The notes below the pieces were generated by a model, which was given only the letters and a program-made list of their open reading frames with translations, ran no database searches and was not told the DNA's origin. Below, one piece after another: positions 11,701 to 20,094 of a stretch of DNA of 64,000 nucleotides. The DNA is from Telmatactis stephensoni (Eukaryota; Cnidaria; Anthozoa; Actiniaria; Isophelliidae), in the NCBI GenBank assembly GCA_029948255.1, contig JALIZF010001796.1, forward strand, positions 420,001 to 484,000, written 5' to 3'. Numbering within the stretch: the first letter of the stretch is position 1; the number at the start of each line of letters is the position of its first letter. Made by a program: the position numbers and the translations under genes.

Positions 11701-14700
11701 CTAAACAGACAAATCTAGACCCCTTATCCTGAATCCTAACAATATATATCAATTCTCTATATCCCACAATTAAATTTACTGTTGAGTACTCCAAGCATAG
11801 TTTGAATGTTCTTGATTTAACTTTGCATCTCAAAGAAGGTTATATTCACACTGATGTTTATGCCAAACCCACGGATAGTCATCTCTATTTGCCTTTTTCA
11901 AGTTCACACCCTCTTCACTGTAAGAAATCGATTCCTTATGGGGTGGCCCTTAGGTTAAATAGAAATTGCTCATCCGCGGACTCTTTGAATGCGCGTTGTG
12001 TTGAGTACAAGAGATACTTAACCCACCAAGGTTACGCTTCAGAGCTCGTTGATGAGCAATTTCGAAAAGCACGAACCAAGAAGCGCCAAGATATTTTAAA
12101 ACCTACTAAAAAGAACAAAAAGAAAGTCTTTCCATTGGTAATGGACTATAATCCCAGGCTACCAGATATCTCTAAAATTGTTAAGAAGCATTCACATTTA
12201 CTAAATACGGCCTCTTTGAAAGAAATTTTTCCACCTAGGTCAATAATGCCAGCTTATAGAAGAACAAAAAATTTAAAAGAAATTTTAGCACCTTCTAAGT
12301 TGAAGTCTGAAAAGAGCTCTAATAAGCCGGGATGCTTTAAATGTTCAAAGAAATGCGACCTGTGCAAAAACTATCTTGTAGAAACTCCAACGTTTCAGAG
12401 TTTTTCCACAGGCCGTATTTATAAAATTAAAGAAGCCTTAGGTTGTACTTCTTCAAATGTCATCTATTTAGTATCTTGTACAAAATGTAAACTACAATAT
12501 GTAGGATCAACTTCTAATGAACTTAAAATTAGGTTCCGCAATCACAAGTCTGCTATGTTAAATAATAAAAAGACTTGTGAAACTGCGATACATTTTAACA
12601 ATAGCGCACATTCTTTAACTGATTTCCAATTTATTGCGATTGAGAAAATTAACTCTATTATAGATGTAGATAAAAAGCTTCTCACTAGAGAAGCTTATTG
12701 GACAGCTCAACTCCATACGTTACGCCCTTATGGCCTTAATAAAAGGCAGGAGTTTAGGTCCAAAAATAGAGTTAATTTTTAATTTTAATTTTAGCTCCCT
12801 TTGCAAAATAAGTGGTTCATTCCCACGTTGTTTTTTGAAATTGAATATTAATGACTTAATTAGTATAAATAGACCTTGCATTTTGTGCCATTCACCATCC
12901 CCTTCTTTTACCTTGTACATATTTTTTAATAGTCTTATTTAATTATAATTTTACTTTTACTGAAGAAGACCGAAGGTCGAAACGTTTATTAAATTTTTTA
13001 TAGGACATTAGAAGTTGCCTGCCTTCTCTTTCAACTAAATTCAAGATATTTCTATGAAGTGCAGACTGTGAATCCTCAAGGATCCTTTTACTGGGAGTGC
13101 ATCGTTGGACAGAACACCTCTTCACTTATTCTCTCTATAATTTATTGCATTTATATATATATATTTTTTCTTCTTTTCTGTAGATACTAGTTTCCATTGT
13201 ACACTATCTTAAATCCAAAGTGAAATGTTCAAAAGATATGTATGTTTGTACATTTTTGAAATAGGTCTATATTACATTAGGACAGACAGACAGATTAATT
13301 GATTCACCTTTATTTAAATATGGTAGTTCCTTAAGTTTTACAACTTCTATATGTGAAAGCTGTATGTGAATAGAAGCAAAACTATTGCGTATGCTAAAAA
13401 TAGCTTCATTAATAATAATCTCATGAGAGATCTAAATTGAATATTAAAAATTCTAATAATAAGTTTAAGAAATTGGTATTAGATAAATGGTTTATGAAGA
13501 GTCAAACAGACATGCAGACAGACAAACAATATCTGTTACATTCACAATTGTGTCTTACCTCACTATTTGCAAGAACTTGTTTTAAGGAATATGAGTAGAC
13601 TGTGTTTGGACTGAAGCCAAAGAATAATTCACTAACGACATACCATATTAAAGCACCTAGGAAGATTGGGAAGAACAGACAAGGTCAGCTTAACATCCTT
13701 GATATCTTTACTGCAGAAAGCAAAAAATGTAAAACATAATAACATAACATAGCATTTTGCATGACTTGGAAAACAGTATAAGATTAAACTACTCTATTGT
13801 ATTTGTATATTTTGACAGTACTATTTTACTGAAATAGTAAAGATGGCATCACTTACCAGTTACAGCAAAACCAACAAGGATGATACCAAAATATGTTACA
13901 TCTTTTCCAGCTTGCACAACTGTTGAATAAAAGTTACCAATTATCAATGAATGAAAGTTTCCATTATCAATGAAAATATCTCTTCGATCTGTTCTGATAG
14001 ATAACAAGTGATTTAGTCTTTATTAATTATTAGTTTGCAACCATCCCCAGGAGAGTGAATTGGACAAAAGGTCCACCAGTCATGGTAGTGGTTTTCTTTT
14101 GTCAAGTCCACCAGCATGGACATCTTGGGAAATTATGTTTGCAAACCAAGAATAAGCTGTGTCTGTCTAAGAGTTTTGATTGGTCAACAGTGATGTCTTA
14201 TCTAATTTACTGCTGGAAATATGGTATGACACAACATGAGACAACACAGATTTTTTCAGTCATGTTCTACAGCACAACTACCACAGGGAGCCCAACTGAG
14301 AAGCGAACACACCAACTTATCTAGAGCAGTTTAATATGGATGAGTGTGAAACAGACGACATTGTGACTGTGTCAGTGTCGTGTTGCCTATAAAAAAGAAT
14401 CGTAACTATGATATGACCATGCCATGAGAGTCTCGTTTTCACAGTCATACGAAATCTACTCTAACTCTACAGCAGTTCTCAGATGTCCTACTCACAGCAC
14501 AGCAGTGTCAATACTGCCTCTCAATTTAATAATTAATGCGTTATATTACATACCCTTAGCTCCAACAGTTAACTGAGTCTGTGGTTGTTCCTTAGCTTCC
14601 ATCAGATCACCTAACACACTTTCATCTTTTTTCTTTTCTGAGCTCGCATTTGACAGGCAGCGAGCGACATCGAGGTTTACTGTTATAGATCTCAACAGAC

Positions 14701-14941
14701 ATTTGCGGCTCAGTACTTTATCGTTCATAACTGACAACAAGCGACGAGTGCAAGGGTTGCATAATCTCGTTCTTGAATTGCTTATTGATGTCGAAATGAA
14801 GCATTTACTAAAATTTTTTACTTGTTTTGCCTTTCTCCCAAAACACAGCACTCGAGCCGCCATCTTGAATTTTGGCTCCCAAAGACTCATGGGGCTTTCG
14901 TACCCAGTCTTCTTCTCTTGCTCGCTCGAACACGTAGCCAA
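4048..14941 (-). CDS. TIMM21: TIMM21 homolog: TIM23-complex import subunit Tim21, six exons
   Basis: Exons in coding order are 14941-14554, 13919-13857, 13656-13559, 5639-5566, 4848-4749 and 4137-4048. All introns are GT-AG and the phases fit. The best start is the ATG at 14863-14861 (context caagATGG), giving 244 aa, near the usual length. An in-frame upstream ATG at 14941 adds 26 residues. The first about 60 residues are basic, as in a mitochondrial presequence. A hydrophobic segment (VTYFGIILVGFAVTG, residues about 111-132) is the inner-membrane anchor. The conserved ELFFGFSPNTVYSYSL, GHGETTRRGRRRHV, MRVKFYVKG, GTVHTDVK and PPRTIIVLDNR end motifs follow. Tim21 links the TOM and TIM23 complexes and respiratory chain assembly. 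The 7.9 kb intron 3 is swollen by transposons. The gene reads toward the convergent coiled-coil gene. Confidence 0.93.
4587..4736 (+). mobile_element. TA-flanked MITE family M1, diverged copy next to TIMM21 exon 5
   Basis: It resembles the copies at 14324-14461, 27588-27722 and 58576-58711: gtgactgtgtcag near the left, ctataaaaa in the centre and ttttcacagtca near the right. The right end stops about 7 bp before the splice donor of TIMM21 exon 5 (4743-4748 on the reverse strand). Confidence 0.6.
5007..5236. mobile_element. MITE with aggtgatgttac termini
   Basis: The inverted ends aggtgatgttac and gtaacatcacct are flanked by TAA on each side (5004-5006, 5237-5239). The inner part is rich in tgttgc and gcaaca. 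TAA target duplication suggests a PIF/Harbinger relationship. It lies in TIMM21 intron 4. A further related stretch with gcaacattccctgcaac follows to about 5395. Confidence 0.65.
5380..5475. repeat. Dispersed repeat with tttatatagcgc motif
   Basis: An AAT-rich run leads into atttatatagcgcaaatatc and ends near aatgcgctgttgc. The same tttatatagcgc signature occurs at about 39975 and 42418, and its complement near 25065. It is a dispersed repeat common in this sequence. I cannot name its class. Confidence 0.5.
6195..7925. repeat. 138-bp satellite-like tandem array, about 13 copies
   Basis: The start gactttgtctaatggtgaaa recurs at 6335, 6473, 6611, 6749, 6887 and 7025, exactly 138 bp apart, and continues to about 7925. 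One unit near 7110 has an extra 9-bp accaatggt and one near 7815 has fewer. Each unit carries a palindromic core around aatggtaccatt. Copies differ by only a few bases (ccactggg or ccattggg), so the array expanded recently. It is inside TIMM21 intron 3. Confidence 0.95.
7940..8345. repeat. About 119-bp tandem array, 3-4 copies
   Basis: The unit contains aacttcagcttttgaaaacg, atatggccgcttgtcgatcg and attattcaataaatcaaagg. It directly follows the 138-bp array but is unrelated in sequence. The copies differ by small indels. Confidence 0.85.
8673..8713. repeat. (ATG)n microsatellite
   Basis: About twelve consecutive gat triplets. Confidence 0.95.
8834..9141. mobile_element. Fold-back element with about 65-bp inverted arms
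   Basis: The left arm (agctatttccaaaagg... caattggtgattgcac, 8837-8900) pairs with the right arm (gtaatcaccaattgctgatt... tgaaatagca, 9073-9136) with about 85 percent match by eye. It is flanked by tata-like sequence. No coding frame is seen. It is inside TIMM21 intron 3. Confidence 0.6.
9695..9718 (-). ncRNA. Hammerhead ribozyme core, left PLE copy
   Basis: On the minus strand the sequence is CTGAAGA, a stem-loop agaccGAAggtc, then GAAAC. This is the conserved catalytic layout CUGANGA-stem II-GAAA of a hammerhead ribozyme. Penelope-like elements are known to encode hammerheads with a very short helix III in their terminal regions. The following bases GTC could supply the cleavage triplet. 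Confidence 0.7.
9896..11746 (-). CDS. Penelope-like reverse transcriptase with GIY-YIG endonuclease (5'-truncated)
   Basis: The reading frame is open to 11833, but the first about 30 codons are antisense to the inverted partner copy. The genuine part starts near 11746 (VRIQDKGSRFVCLDKEEY). Counting from the open-frame start, RT motif A is VSWDVVAMFPNID (D184), motif B is HGTAMGPKNACSYADLAM (about 242-259) and motif C is RYRDDVIDIW (RDD 281-283). A basic linker and a Cys cluster (CFKCSKKCDLC, about 497-507) follow. The GIY-YIG domain comes next: VIYLVSC, then QYVGSTSNELKIRFRNH, and catalytic E in LLTREAYW (about 617). The order RT then GIY-YIG identifies a canimal-type Penelope element. The N-terminal part of the usual protein is missing, so it is probably inactive despite an otherwise intact frame. 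Confidence 0.9.
   Translation of the reverse strand, partial: YIVRIQDKGSRFVCLDKEEYTEKMLSQLNNPLHYNTSLVDPTENHMIRVRNWCEKWLSEGHITPEIADWLMEIEARPGTAFGNVKTHKLENPLRLITSCCGTAIERLSAFTEFYLKPLAQKLPSFLKDTTDLLNKIEELNNNGPLPNDALLVSWDVVAMFPNIDNDLGIAAVRNALETRTNKNPPTECIVEAVEICLISNNSQFNNTHFVQKHGTAMGPKNACSYADLAMGLIDQKAKFEGTLKPNLWWRYRDDVIDIWTEGLERLHEFTEYINSLYPTIKFTVEYSKHSLNVLDLTLHLKEGYIHTDVYAKPTDSHLYLPFSSSHPLHCKKSIPYGVALRLNRNCSSADSLNARCVEYKRYLTHQGYASELVDEQFRKARTKKRQDILKPTKKNKKKVFPLVMDYNPRLPDISKIVKKHSHLLNTASLKEIFPPRSIMPAYRRTKNLKEILAPSKLKSEKSSNKPGCFKCSKKCDLCKNYLVETPTFQSFSTGRIYKIKEALGCTSSNVIYLVSCTKCKLQYVGSTSNELKIRFRNHKSAMLNNKKTCETAIHFNNSAHSLTDFQFIAIEKINSIIDVDKKLLTREAYWTAQLHTLRPYGLNKRQEFRSKNRVNF
11748..12782 (+). CDS. 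Second Penelope-like copy: C-terminal fragment with GIY-YIG domain
   Basis: This plus-strand fragment reads from INSLYPTIKF onward, with the first ATG at 11802, and ends at TAA 12780-12782. It is essentially identical to the C-terminal half of the minus-strand copy. It keeps the linker, Cys cluster and complete GIY-YIG endonuclease, but lacks all the core RT motifs A to C. It is a 5'-truncated inverted partner rather than a separate gene. Confidence 0.85.
   Translation: MNSLYPTIKFTVEYSKHSLNVLDLTLHLKEGYIHTDVYAKPTDSHLYLPFSSSHPLHCKKSIPYGVALRLNRNCSSADSLNARCVEYKRYLTHQGYASELVDEQFRKARTKKRQDILKPTKKNKKKVFPLVMDYNPRLPDISKIVKKHSHLLNTASLKEIFPPRSIMPAYRRTKNLKEILAPSKLKSEKSSNKPGCFKCSKKCDLCKNYLVETPTFQSFSTGRIYKIKEALGCTSSNVIYLVSCTKCKLQYVGSTSNELKIRFRNHKSAMLNNKKTCETAIHFNNSAHSLTDFQFIAIEKINSIIDVDKKLLTREAYWTAQLHTLRPYGLNKRQEFRSKNRVNF
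12960..12983 (+). ncRNA. Hammerhead ribozyme core, right PLE copy
   Basis: The sequence reads CTGAAGA, agaccgaaggtc, GAAAC in the sense of the element, the same core as the left copy. Here the next bases are GTT rather than GTC, so the usual cleavage triplet may be altered. Confidence 0.65.
14324..14461 (+). mobile_element. TA-flanked MITE family M1, 138 bp
   Basis: It starts gagcagtttaatatgg and ends cgaaatctactc, with TA on both sides (14322-14323 and 14462-14463). The terminal repeats correspond to gagtagatttcgtatgactg. Related copies are at 58576, 27588 (reversed) and 4587. TA target sites suggest a Tc1/mariner-type source. It lies in TIMM21 intron 1. Confidence 0.7.
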
Positions 14942-16358
<1,417 letters not shown>

Positions 16359-16421
16359 CTACACTTCGGATACAATCGACTACACTTCGGATACAATCGA
16401 CTACACTTCAGATACAATCGA
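16359..16421 (-). repeat. Three in-frame 21-bp repeats, each containing the stop codon
   Basis: The plus-strand unit ctacacttcggatacaatcg plus one base is present three times (16359, 16380, 16401). On the coding strand it spells Ser-Ile-Val-Ser-Glu-Val-stop. The first copy encodes the real C-terminus of the 792-aa protein, and the next two lie just downstream in the same frame. Confidence 0.9.
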
Positions 16422-18779
16422 CAATCGCGGCCTCCAGAAACCTTCCTTTCGTCTGCCTGAATGACTTCGGAGTTTCACATCTCCTTTTTTTGAATATTTT
16501 TCTTTTTTCTTCTTCCCTTTCTCATTGACAATTTTACCATCTGGTAATGCTTCTACAACAACTAAGTGATTTTCTTTCATTGGTTTAGCTGTTATTAAAG
16601 CTTCCATCTGAGGGGGAAAACCATTAGTTAATGGTCGGGTGGAGTGTGGAGGTGTTTTACGTCTTTTATTGTCTTCTATGTCTGCTATGCGATCCAACTT
16701 ATCGCCTACAGAAAACTGTTCTGAATCACTGAGATCCTTCAATATGTGATTAGTATATTGAGGGCTAACAAGTCTTGCTTTATCACCCTTTTCCAATACT
16801 CGTTCAAATTTACATTCATAATCACAGTCCGATCCATGAGAACTTTCTCCATCAGCCATTTGTTTGTAGTTATAATTTTCATCACGTTTTCGAGCAAGCT
16901 CTAAATCCCGATAAAAGTCTCTTTTCGCTCGCGATCTTGTAGGTAGAGTCCAAGTTCTACGATCAAGTTGTGAATCACTGTAATAGGTTGAAGGGTGCGT
17001 CCGCTCGGTGTGACGCGCGAGATCTATGTCACGATAAAAGTCACGCTTGGGTGCAGCAGAATTCTCTCGAACAGTTCCTGGTAAAATTTTACGGTCAAAG
17101 TCAGGCATGGTGTCCTTGGAATCAGCCAGAAGTTGATCACTCTCAGATTTTTTCGCGGCCAGCTCTAAGTCATGATAAAAGTCGCGCCCCGCAACACGAT
17201 CATGAGAAATTCTCGCAGGGAGGGTCATATTTCGTGCGCGGCAAAGCTGAGAGTCACTCTGATACGCGTTAAGACTTCCGCGGATTCCTTGAGCTTCCTC
17301 GAGATCTTGAAGACTTTCGCGTTCACGTTTAAGTTCCTGGTAAAATCTTGGATGATGACGATCACGATGACGAAATCGATGAGGATGACTGGCATCATGA
17401 CGAAATGAATGACAACTGAGCGTATCTCCATCACCTTTGCGTTTATTGAAAGTACTAAACGTTACAGGAAGAGAAACAGTTGTATCAAATGATGCAAGGG
17501 AAATGTTTTCTAATGACGATACACGGTGTAGTTCATGAAAGGGTTCCATATCGTTGGTTTCGTGTTCGCTGTCTGATGAATCTGCTTTGTAAATGTGCGG
17601 GACAACAGGCGTTAAAGTTGTTTCTTTGTTACTACTGTGTTTTAACGATCCATTAGCAGAAATAGGCCGTTTTCTGTCACTACTATTTCGACGCGGCGGC
17701 GAGCGCGATGGTAATGTGTGTGATGACATTTCTGTAGTACGCTTTCCTGCCACTGACCCATGTTTCATCGAACCACTATGACAAGACCCACTGAAACTAC
17801 TCTGTGACTTTATGCTTTGTTTGCGCGCTTTGGATTTCAGCTCCTGAGTCTTTGTGTTCAATAACAGTACGTAAATAATCACACAACAAGTGACACAAGC
17901 GATATATCCTCCCCCAAATACAACGATAAAGAACCATATACGAGGTTGACAATTCCAGGTTGTAGGTAGATTATTGATGTAAAGGTACTTATTTGACCCA
18001 GCTGACACTTCTACTATAGCTGTCTCTTTCGAATTGAACATAAGTCTAGCATCACACGTCTTGCCAACATCAGCACGGCAACTAAAAACTGTAGACGAAA
18101 TATCATAGGTACGCCGCGAAATGGACAGTGTCACTGACAAACTAATCACACGAGGGCTTTTTGAAATGCGTTTAAATAAAATAAAGTAACTTTCATCTTG
18201 GCTGATTTGGTAAACATAAGATATTCGAGTGCTTTTCTTGTCTTTTTTGTTGATCTTTGAGTCGCGTTGAAGATGTTGTTTTTCAATCCATCCATCGAAG
18301 TTTGATTTCCCCTTGAAAATTAAAAGTTGAAAGAAGCCTTCTGATTGTGCTTCAATCTCAATTTGGGATCCTTCCAGTAGGTAGAAAGACTTGTACCAAT
18401 ATTTGCCACAAGGGATAAAGACATCAAGAGTTACATTAGTAACGCGTGGCTGTTTGACGATTCTGACATCTTGAACAATACTTAAGGTACGAGGCAATTT
18501 AGACGTGTGCAGTGAAATCCCCTCACAGAACGTCGTGGACACAGGAATATGTCGCATATCACCCTCAGCGAGGTTGTAACTCTTGGGAAAGAAGCTTGAT
18601 GAATTGAATACTTGTATTATTAAAGAACCAACAACAAAAAGAACAGCCAAGAACGCCACAAACGACCACAAGATTACGCGAAGACGAAAGCGATACTGAC
18701 TAACGCTTTTGTGATAACTACACGAGGGGGTCCTTGAAGCAATGAGATTGTTCTTTTCCATTATGAATGCTGGCAACAA
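16401..18779 (-). CDS. Intronless 792-aa membrane protein with repeated cytoplasmic RDFYRDLELA motif
   Basis: The frame is open without introns. The first ATG is at 18779; a second ATG lies six codons in. A hydrophobic segment at residues 34-57 and another at 281-308 bracket an about 220-residue extracytosolic domain with Cys84, Cys124, Cys234 and Cys242. The layout and the stretch FYLLEGSQIEIEAQSEG resemble the luminal domain of plant APD-type proteins. That is a weak likeness from memory, and there is no RING finger. The long C-terminal tail is Ser, Arg and His rich. It carries three related blocks: SDSQL or FDRK, TLP, then RDFYHDLELA (532-541), RDFYRDIDLA (589-598) and RDFYRDLELA (620-629). 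A weaker RFYQELKRE is at 478-486. The protein ends Ser-Glu-Val, a class I PDZ-ligand pattern. I do not recognise a named family. The gene is divergent from DNAJA2. Confidence 0.85.
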   Translation of the reverse strand: MLPAFIMEKNNLIASRTPSCSYHKSVSQYRFRLRVILWSFVAFLAVLFVVGSLIIQVFNSSSFFPKSYNLAEGDMRHIPVSTTFCEGISLHTSKLPRTLSIVQDVRIVKQPRVTNVTLDVFIPCGKYWYKSFYLLEGSQIEIEAQSEGFFQLLIFKGKSNFDGWIEKQHLQRDSKINKKDKKSTRISYVYQISQDESYFILFKRISKSPRVISLSVTLSISRRTYDISSTVFSCRADVGKTCDARLMFNSKETAIVEVSAGSNKYLYINNLPTTWNCQPRIWFFIVVFGGGYIACVTCCVIIYVLLLNTKTQELKSKARKQSIKSQSSFSGSCHSGSMKHGSVAGKRTTEMSSHTLPSRSPPRRNSSDRKRPISANGSLKHSSNKETTLTPVVPHIYKADSSDSEHETNDMEPFHELHRVSSLENISLASFDTTVSLPVTFSTFNKRKGDGDTLSCHSFRHDASHPHRFRHRDRHHPRFYQELKRERESLQDLEEAQGIRGSLNAYQSDSQLCRARNMTLPARISHDRVAGRDFYHDLELAAKKSESDQLLADSKDTMPDFDRKILPGTVRENSAAPKRDFYRDIDLARHTERTHPSTYYSDSQLDRRTWTLPTRSRAKRDFYRDLELARKRDENYNYKQMADGESSHGSDCDYECKFERVLEKGDKARLVSPQYTNHILKDLSDSEQFSVGDKLDRIADIEDNKRRKTPPHSTRPLTNGFPPQMEALITAKPMKENHLVVVEALPDGKIVNEKGKKKKEKYSKKGDVKLRSHSGRRKEGFWRPRLSIVSEV

Positions 18780-20094
18780 ACTACCAACTCTTGTAGGAAG
18801 GTTTCCTTTGACAAGAAGACTGAAGGGATTTACTTGATGTCAAGCGACTCGAGGAGGCTTTTCTTTCAACTCATTAGCAAAGATAAACGGTGAAAAACAG
18901 AAACAGAGGTCAGTTTGGGTCAAGCTTACAAATGTAACACATGATTTACGTCAAAATTCAGTTATTATCTGGTGACGTATAATCTACAGTAATATGACAC
19001 CTCTCGGTATTTGTGTTCCGTGATTGAACAAGAACATTCCTAACGCTCTAAAACAGTTCCGTTCATTCAAATCGAATCAGCTATAATTGGAACTCAGCTG
19101 GCAATTTTTTAAAAAAAGTCAATACTGATTCGCAAGTGAAAGTTGTATTTTGTTTTCTTCTTCGCGGGGAATTTTGTTTGAACTGAAAATAGATTAGCGG
19201 AAATGATGCAATGTTTTATCAGTTGAGCATCGGGTCACACTCCCTCTTTATCGCTAAGATCATTTCCATTGGAATGTCGAATGTCTTGCAAAAGACGAGT
19301 GAACTAATAGCTTTAGTTGGCAGTCAAAAAAACAGAAACTGCAAGCTACAGCCAAGAATGGATATCATCAGTATTGTAGATAAGAGGCCTATTGCAGGGC
19401 TTTAGCTATTATAGTTTGTGTTGGAAGTAGAAACTTGGCTCTAACAGGATTAAAATTATTTTCTGAGTCAAAAATTAATTCTGCATAACTCCTTATCAAA
19501 AACGGCCTTTCAGCCCATCTTCCCGGTCCCACTGTCTGTTCAAGAAAGCTGTTTGAAATGCAGTGTGTGTGTGTGTGTGGTGTGTGATAAAAAAGCTCAT
19601 TTCCGAAACTCAGTTTTGGCTTCCTTCAGAATTCCCAAAATTCCGAAACCTGCCACTCCTATCGAACCACAGGTAGCCCAAGCTTGACCGTAACTGACCA
19701 CCGACGGTGGTGATTTTCTGGAAATTCGTTTCCGGGAATTCGATGAAGTGGACAAATAAACTAAATATTTGTTTTCAGCATTCTAAGTTTAGTGCCTGTC
19801 CCTAAAACCTTTTTTTTTTTTTGAAAAAATAAATATCCTACAAGTATTAGACCAATATATAGCAGCACTTGGAATGGCGAAAACATTTTGCAATTAACTG
19901 GGAAGGGAATGAATGATTAACCGTTATTTTGGGAAGATGATGTGTTCTTTACTTACACAAAATTTCACTTTTCAACTGACGATGCAATTTCTCCCCGTGC
20001 TATCCCCGCTAATACTGATCCAAAGTAAGCAGCTGTAAGGCCTGGTTACTTGGTGTATGACGTCACTCAACCGGTAGAATCGTCATTGCTCAAT
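18780..20094. promoter_or_regulatory. Divergent promoter region between membrane protein gene and DNAJA2
   Basis: The 1.3 kb lies between two genes transcribed away from each other, so it should hold both promoters. A perfect cAMP-response-type palindrome TGACGTCA is at 20058-20065, 30 bp before the DNAJA2 start codon. A short GT microsatellite is at 19563-19588. A poly-T run is at 19810-19822. No convincing gene is seen. Confidence 0.5.

Larger units (their letters stand above)
9630..13135. mobile_element. Penelope-like element: two copies head to head inside one target duplication
   Basis: A 16-bp direct repeat tataatttattgcatt flanks the insert (9614-9629 and 13136-13151). Inside, the left copy reads on the minus strand (3' end at 9630) and the right copy on the plus strand (3' end at 13135). 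They share inverted arms of about 1.3 kb (9631-10933 and 11747-13049) around an 813-bp single-copy reverse-transcriptase segment. The right copy has an extra 86-bp tail. Both copies are truncated at the 5' end. Inverted truncated partners and target duplications of this size are known for Penelope-like elements. It lies in TIMM21 intron 3. Confidence 0.85.

Noticed and set aside
11747..11833. N-terminal about 30 residues of the minus-strand Penelope open frame
   Set aside because: They are antisense to the inverted partner copy, so they are an artefact of the head-to-head junction.
17225..17434. Ile/Val-rich minus-strand frame within the membrane protein gene
   Set aside because: It is a shadow in another frame of the 792-aa coding sequence.
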